Positions 58,954 to 64,000 of a DNA stretch of 64,000 nucleotides are shown here, piece after piece. The notes under the pieces were generated by a model. That model was not told the origin of the DNA and made no database searches. It worked only from the letters and a program-made list of their open reading frames with translations. Positions within the stretch are counted from its first letter, which is position 1. Every line of letters begins with the position of its first letter. The DNA is from Caldilineaceae bacterium (GTDB lineage: Bacteria; Chloroflexota; Anaerolineae; Caldilineales; Caldilineaceae). The position numbers and the translations under genes are program-made. The stretch covers positions 124,001 to 188,000 of the forward strand of contig JAJEDI010000050.1 of assembly GCA_022821585.1 (NCBI GenBank), written 5' to 3'.

Positions 58954-60750
58954 GGGGCGGACAGAGGATGTCCACTCCAGCTGTTGTTCGACTACCGGCT
59001 CCTGCTCCTCCGCGTTCAGGCGGGACTGTACAAGATTGAGATGGCGGTAGATGCCGTCTATCGCCATTAGTTCGTCATGGTTGCCCTGTTCGGCGATCCC
59101 CTCATTGTGTAGCACAACAATTTTGTCGGCGTTGCGAATCGTGGAAAGGCGGTGGGCGATCATCAAGGTCGTTCGACCGGCCATCAGCCGTTCCAGCGCC
59201 TGCTGAATCAGCTGCTCCGTCTCGGTGTCGACGGAGGAAGTGGCCTCGTCCAGGATCAGGATTGGCGCGTCTTTGAGAATGGCGCGAGCGATGGCCAGGC
59301 GTTGTTTCTGGCCGCCTGACAGCTTCACGCCGCGTTCGCCGATCAAGGTGTCGTAGCCATCCGGCAGCTGGTCGATAAACTCGACGGCGTTGGCGACACG
59401 GGCCGCTTCGCGCATCTCTTTATCTCCTGCTCCCGGCCTTCCAAACAGGATGTTTTCCTTTACGGTACCGTGGAAGAGAAAGACGTCCTGCAAGACGATG
59501 CTGATCTGCTGGCGCAGACTCTCCATGGTCAGGTCGCGTATGTCATGCCCGTCCAGGGCTATTTGGCCTTCGTTCACATCGTAGAAACGGGGAACCAGAC
59601 TGGCTAGGGTGCTCTTTCCGACACCGGTCGGTCCGACCAGGGCTATGACGGACCCGGCAGGTATCTCCAGATCGATGTTGCGCAAGATGGGCCGGTCGGT
59701 CAGGTAGGAAAAGCTGACATTGTTGAAGAGGATGTTCCCCTTTGCCCGCCCGCGGTATTCCGAAGCATCCGGTCGATCTACAATATCGGGTTCTTCGAGC
59801 AGAAGTTCGCTTACGCGCTCCGCTCCTGCCAAGGCCTCCTGAATTGCCTCCCAGGCGTGGCTGAGATGGCGCACGGGCTGGTAAAACAGCTCCAGGTAGA
59901 GGAAAAAGGCAACCAAGTCCTCGATGGGCAGGTCCCCGCCGAGCGCCAGCCTACCTCCAAAATAGATGACGACTACGACACCCAAGGAAGATGCGAAGTG
60001 GACGAAGGGTTCAAAGGTTGCCAGCAGTCTGAGCGCGTGCAGGAGTGAGCGTTTGTAGTTGTCGATGCGGACGCCGATTCGCTCGGACTCCATCCTTTCC
60101 CGGGTGAAGGTCTTGATTTCGCGTATGCCCGAAAGATTGTCCTGCAGAATTGCGTTGAGTTCACCCAATTCAGCCTGACGCTCTCGAAAAGCCGGGCGCA
60201 CATACTTGGCAAAGCCGCGCATGGCGAGGACGATTAACGGAATGGGGACCAGGGTCAGGAGCGTCAGCTGGGCGTTCATAATCAGCAGCATGGTGCTGAC
60301 GCCAACCAAGGTCAGGACGTTCACGAGCACGTCGGGGACAGCGTGGGCGATCAGCTTTTCCAGCAGATCGGAGTCGTTGACCATGCGTGACATCAACTGG
60401 CCAGTCTGTTTGTCTTCATAGTAGTGCAAAGACAGCCGCTGCAAATGCCTGTAAATTGCGACCCTTACATCGGCAACGACGCCCCAGCCGGCCACATGTG
60501 CCATGTAGCTGCGCAGGAACTCCAGCCCGGCTCTGGCAGCGTAGATGGCCAGGGCAAGGAGGGCGAGGCGGCTTATGAGACTGTAGGAGAGGGCGTCTGA
60601 GTTACCGGTGCGCACGGTCGCGATCAGCTCGCGGATGAACCAGGGTGCAAATAGCTGCACCCCTACCAGTAAGACCATGCTAACAACCGTTGCAATCAAC
60701 GGCGTACGATAAGGGAGGGTAAATCTAAAGAGAATCTTGGCGAATTCCAT
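58936..60750 (-). CDS. ABC transporter, fused permease/ATPase (MsbA-like exporter)
   Basis: Walker A GPTGVGKST, signature LSGGQKQRLAIARA, Walker B ILILDEATSSVD. Confidence 0.95.
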   Translation of the reverse strand: MEFAKILFRFTLPYRTPLIATVVSMVLLVGVQLFAPWFIRELIATVRTGNSDALSYSLISRLALLALAIYAARAGLEFLRSYMAHVAGWGVVADVRVAIYRHLQRLSLHYYEDKQTGQLMSRMVNDSDLLEKLIAHAVPDVLVNVLTLVGVSTMLLIMNAQLTLLTLVPIPLIVLAMRGFAKYVRPAFRERQAELGELNAILQDNLSGIREIKTFTRERMESERIGVRIDNYKRSLLHALRLLATFEPFVHFASSLGVVVVIYFGGRLALGGDLPIEDLVAFFLYLELFYQPVRHLSHAWEAIQEALAGAERVSELLLEEPDIVDRPDASEYRGRAKGNILFNNVSFSYLTDRPILRNIDLEIPAGSVIALVGPTGVGKSTLASLVPRFYDVNEGQIALDGHDIRDLTMESLRQQISIVLQDVFLFHGTVKENILFGRPGAGDKEMREAARVANAVEFIDQLPDGYDTLIGERGVKLSGGQKQRLAIARAILKDAPILILDEATSSVDTETEQLIQQALERLMAGRTTLMIAHRLSTIRNADKIVVLHNEGIAEQGNHDELMAIDGIYRHLNLVQSRLNAEEQEPVVEQQLEWTSSVRPLPVTA

Positions 60751-60963
60751 CAGAGTTCCAGTTTGAGATGAGCCCTCAGCTGCCGCGCAGCATTTGGGCT
60801 TCCTGTGCCAGCGACGCCGTTCCGATTTGATCGGAATCCTACCATGTAAGCGGAGGCGTTGGTGAAGGCTCAGTCGGTGTAGGGAGATTCCTTTTGCGGC
60901 TGAGAAACCGTCTCGACGGGGCTATATGCTATATCAACAGATGTCTGAATTGCAGAGGCAAGT

Positions 60964-62655
60964 CTACTGCTGAGTGCGCAGTTCCACAAAGGTCGTTTGA
61001 CCATCACTCACAGTGATCTCCTGCCTGACCTCTTCACCGTTGACAGTTCCAGTCAATAGATAGGTGCCGACGGGGATATGGCTGAGGGCGCCGTTTTCGC
61101 CCCAAGACGGGTCCGGACCGATGCTCTCCTTTTCAGGATAGGTTTCGACGACCCGGTACCAGCTGACGCCATTCTCTTCGTAGCGATACAGAGAGAGCTG
61201 AACGCCGGGCCAGGTGCGGCCTGTAGCTGAGAGCAGCCTGACAACTACAGTACCGGTATAGGCTGCGGGACGCATCCACAGGGCAGGATTCACCGTGTGC
61301 AGGTAGCTGTTCTGGCCGATTCGAACCTCCATATGCAGGTGGGGTCCAATCGCTATACCGGTCATACCTACGCCGCCCAAATAGTCTCCTGACCCCACCC
61401 ATTGACCTTCCTGGACTTCCACGCTTACCAGATGGCCGTAGAGGACAAACACGTCCTCTTCTCCGCGCGAGGTGTTGAGCTTTCGGTCAAGACGTATGAC
61501 AACCGAATTCCCATAGAAATCGTTGTAGGGACCGAGCAGCTTGGGATTGTCCGGGCCGGCATGGACAACCTCCCCGGAGGCGGTAGCGAGTACTGGCGTG
61601 CCAACCGGATTGCCAATGTCTACACCATGATGGATTCTGTAGCGGCCGCCGCCGGTACTGCCGAATTGATAGCCTGGGCTGTACAACTGATTGAAGCCGC
61701 CCGGAAATGGCGGTTCAAGCCAAAAGTGTTCACCGCTGATCAGGCTTGGCGGTTCGAAAGTGGGCCAGAGGCTGCCAGGGCCGCTGGGTGTGCGGGGGCC
61801 CAGGCCGGTCTCCGTCCCTACCTCGACTTGAAGCGACAGAGAAGTTCGCGCTTTGTCGATCTCCTCGCGCAGGATGTTCAGACTGCCCATTGGCGGCCTG
61901 GAGGCAAAGCGCGTCGCCGCGTTTTGGGACGGCACGGGTGTACTCAAGGCGACTGGAGGTAGTATGCTAAATCCAGACATGGGAGGCCTTGAAACGAACT
62001 CGTCTCGGAACGTGGGGTTGAGTTCATCTCTGTATGGTTCCATGAGCAGCACACCTTCCAAGTCCAGCTGGGACAGGGCCTCCGGATCGTAGCGGTAGAT
62101 TGGATCGATGTTGGCAGGCCGGCCCGATAGAGCAGGCGAGTTTGCTGCTGACGCCCGCTGGGCCGAACCGTCGGTTTCGACTACGTTTCTGCCATTCTCT
62201 TCACTCTGCGCGATCGCAGGGGCAATTGGCGCGTGCTCAACCGTAGGCCGATTCAGCGGCTGCGATACGGATACGGGAATCAGTTGGGCGACGCGCGTCG
62301 AACTGGCAGTGGACCCGGACTGCGTGTTCTGCAACTGCGTTCCTGAGGTGGAGAGTGCCAAAGCAGAGGTAGGCACCGGCACGGGCACGGGGACCGGTCT
62401 AAGGCCTTGTGAAGAGACTGGGGCGACGAGACGGCGGGGCAAATAGAGGCAACCGACGAGAACGACTGTAAGGGCGATTGTAAACTGTGACCTGAGCGGG
62501 GAGCGCCGGCGCCGCATGCGACCCAACCAGGTGCCGGCTACCGGAGCCTTCTCTGTCTGCCGGTCTTGCGGTTGTGCTACAATTGAGGAGTGAAACCGGC
62601 GCCATAACTGCTTCCACCGGTTCGGTCTGGGGCGTTGGAAGCTGCTCTCCACCAT
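60964..62655 (-). CDS. M23-family peptidase domain protein, membrane-anchored
   Basis: YRIHHGVDIGNPVGTPVLATASGEVVHAG; VFVLYGHLVSVEVQEGQWV; GPHLHMEVRIGQ; start placed at MVESSFQ to avoid overlap with trmD. Confidence 0.9.
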   Translation of the reverse strand: MVESSFQRPRPNRWKQLWRRFHSSIVAQPQDRQTEKAPVAGTWLGRMRRRRSPLRSQFTIALTVVLVGCLYLPRRLVAPVSSQGLRPVPVPVPVPTSALALSTSGTQLQNTQSGSTASSTRVAQLIPVSVSQPLNRPTVEHAPIAPAIAQSEENGRNVVETDGSAQRASAANSPALSGRPANIDPIYRYDPEALSQLDLEGVLLMEPYRDELNPTFRDEFVSRPPMSGFSILPPVALSTPVPSQNAATRFASRPPMGSLNILREEIDKARTSLSLQVEVGTETGLGPRTPSGPGSLWPTFEPPSLISGEHFWLEPPFPGGFNQLYSPGYQFGSTGGGRYRIHHGVDIGNPVGTPVLATASGEVVHAGPDNPKLLGPYNDFYGNSVVIRLDRKLNTSRGEEDVFVLYGHLVSVEVQEGQWVGSGDYLGGVGMTGIAIGPHLHMEVRIGQNSYLHTVNPALWMRPAAYTGTVVVRLLSATGRTWPGVQLSLYRYEENGVSWYRVVETYPEKESIGPDPSWGENGALSHIPVGTYLLTGTVNGEEVRQEITVSDGQTTFVELRTQQ

Positions 62656-62709
62656 GGAATCCGCCAGCTGCCGGAAATAGGCCAACCCCAGGGCCGTTAA
62701 GAGGAAATC

Positions 62710-63651
62710 ATGGCCCAGAGTAACGTTCTGGAGCAAAGAGCGGATAACGAATCCGATAAAGCCGGTAATCAAGAGGAGGCTCCTCGCACCATCCACTTCG
62801 ACGTATTCACCCTATTTCCGCCGATGTTTTTGGGGGCTCTTTCAGAGAGCATTCTGGCACGAGCACAGGAAAAAGGCATTCTTCAAGTAACGCTCCACAA
62901 TATTCGAGACTACGCTACTGATCGACACCACACTTGTGATGGATACCCCTATGGCGGCGGCGGCGGGATGGTGATGCGTCCTGAGCCAGTGTTTCGTGCG
63001 GTCGAGTCTGTTCTGAGCCGGCCCTGCGGCTGGCAGCTACCGGCAGGAGCGGCCCACTGCGATCTGCCGCCCTGGAATCCGGATGAAGCGACCGTCTTAC
63101 GCAGGCCCATCCCGATAATCCTCTTGACACCGCAGGGCCGCCGATTCGATCAGGAGGTTGCCGCTCAATTCAGCAGGCAAAGGCGTCTGGCACTTATATG
63201 TGGACGATATGAAGGTGTCGACGAACGGATTCGGACTCAATTGATTACAGATGAGCTCAGTATTGGCGACTTCGTGCTCAGCGGAGGCGAAATCGCTGCC
63301 ATGGCGATCATCGATGCCGTAACGAGAACTCTGCCCGGCGTTCTTGGTTACGAGTCCGGCGCGCACAATGACAGCTTTTCTGAAGGAATGTCCGGCCTCC
63401 TTGAAGGGCCCCAGTATACCCGGCCCAATGCCTTTCGGGGAGAAGCCGTTCCAGAAGTTCTTGCCAGTGGACATCACGCCAAGGTAGAAAGGTGGCGCCG
63501 TGACCAGTCACTCCTGCGAACGCTTATGAGGCGTCCTGACCTACTGGTGCGAGCGGCTGAAACCGGGCAGCTGACTCTGGACGATCGCCGATTTCTTTCC
63601 AGTCAGGGTTGGCGGGCTCCAACAGATTCCGAGGGCCTCTTCCTCTCTTGA
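62710..63651 (+). CDS. trmD: tRNA (guanine-N1)-methyltransferase
   Basis: [70 protein letters not shown]. Confidence 0.96.
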   Translation: MAQSNVLEQRADNESDKAGNQEEAPRTIHFDVFTLFPPMFLGALSESILARAQEKGILQVTLHNIRDYATDRHHTCDGYPYGGGGGMVMRPEPVFRAVESVLSRPCGWQLPAGAAHCDLPPWNPDEATVLRRPIPIILLTPQGRRFDQEVAAQFSRQRRLALICGRYEGVDERIRTQLITDELSIGDFVLSGGEIAAMAIIDAVTRTLPGVLGYESGAHNDSFSEGMSGLLEGPQYTRPNAFRGEAVPEVLASGHHAKVERWRRDQSLLRTLMRRPDLLVRAAETGQLTLDDRRFLSSQGWRAPTDSEGLFLS

Positions 63652-64000
63652 CCGGGCTTGCAAAACCGTTGCCTCTCCGTTCGCGTTTCTGCACGGAGAA
63701 GCCGAGCAGGCGCGCGATTCCCACCTGCCCTCAGGCTACGTCCACCCCCGAAAAGTCCGTGAACAGGGCAATTCTACCACTGCAGATTGGTCGGATCCAA
63801 ATGAAATTCATACCCTTCCCGGCGACAGAATGACTACGAACGCAACTCAAGCAGTACGGAACGCGGGCGAAGTAGCTATTACATGAAATCTGGTTGATTT
63901 TAGAGTGGTGGACAGAACGGCACAAAAGAGGCATACTATGTCCTATCGGATACATGACACCACTTAAACGCGCCATTGCCGCAGATCGAAAACGAATGTT

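Noticed and set aside
1-64000. tRNA, rRNA, prophage, toxin-antitoxin or known antiviral defence systems
   Set aside because: None recognised by eye. tRNAs and small RNAs could be missed without tRNAscan-SE or Infernal, so absence is not proven.

Overview
This 64 kb window looks like one contiguous piece of a moderately GC-rich bacterial chromosome. Chloroflexota affinity is suggested by gene content and repeat style, but this is inference only. I see no prophage, plasmid, rRNA, CRISPR array or recognisable antiviral island. Housekeeping genes include the C-terminus of a CCA-adding enzyme, rplI, gyrA, lepB, def and trmD. The rest is envelope genes (M16 lipoprotein, LysM/L,D-transpeptidases, LysM-SH3-glycosidase, M23), a response regulator / triple-PDZ / histidine kinase cluster, a nitrite/sulfite reductase locus, and a large catabolic and transport region (sulfatase, amidohydrolases, PhyH dioxygenases, Rieske protein, three tandem MFS exporters, sugar ABC transporter, enolase-superfamily dehydratase). 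The most distinctive sequence-level signals are: (1) a dispersed non-coding element family with GGGTGYATCCCA termini, including two perfect 102-bp tandem copies flanked by an 8-bp direct repeat; (2) a separate family of GGGCRCCCACWAGGGGYGCCCCTAC palindromes; (3) a bacterial homologue of the animal FAM151/Menorin family; (4) a GyrA quinolone-pocket motif with Asn-Asp-Gln in place of Gly-Asp-Ser; (5) a nitrite/sulfite reductase with a HEPN-like C-terminal extension; (6) 10-bp phased iterons in a 1.4-kb gene-free region. All family assignments come from reading motifs by eye; no searches were run.
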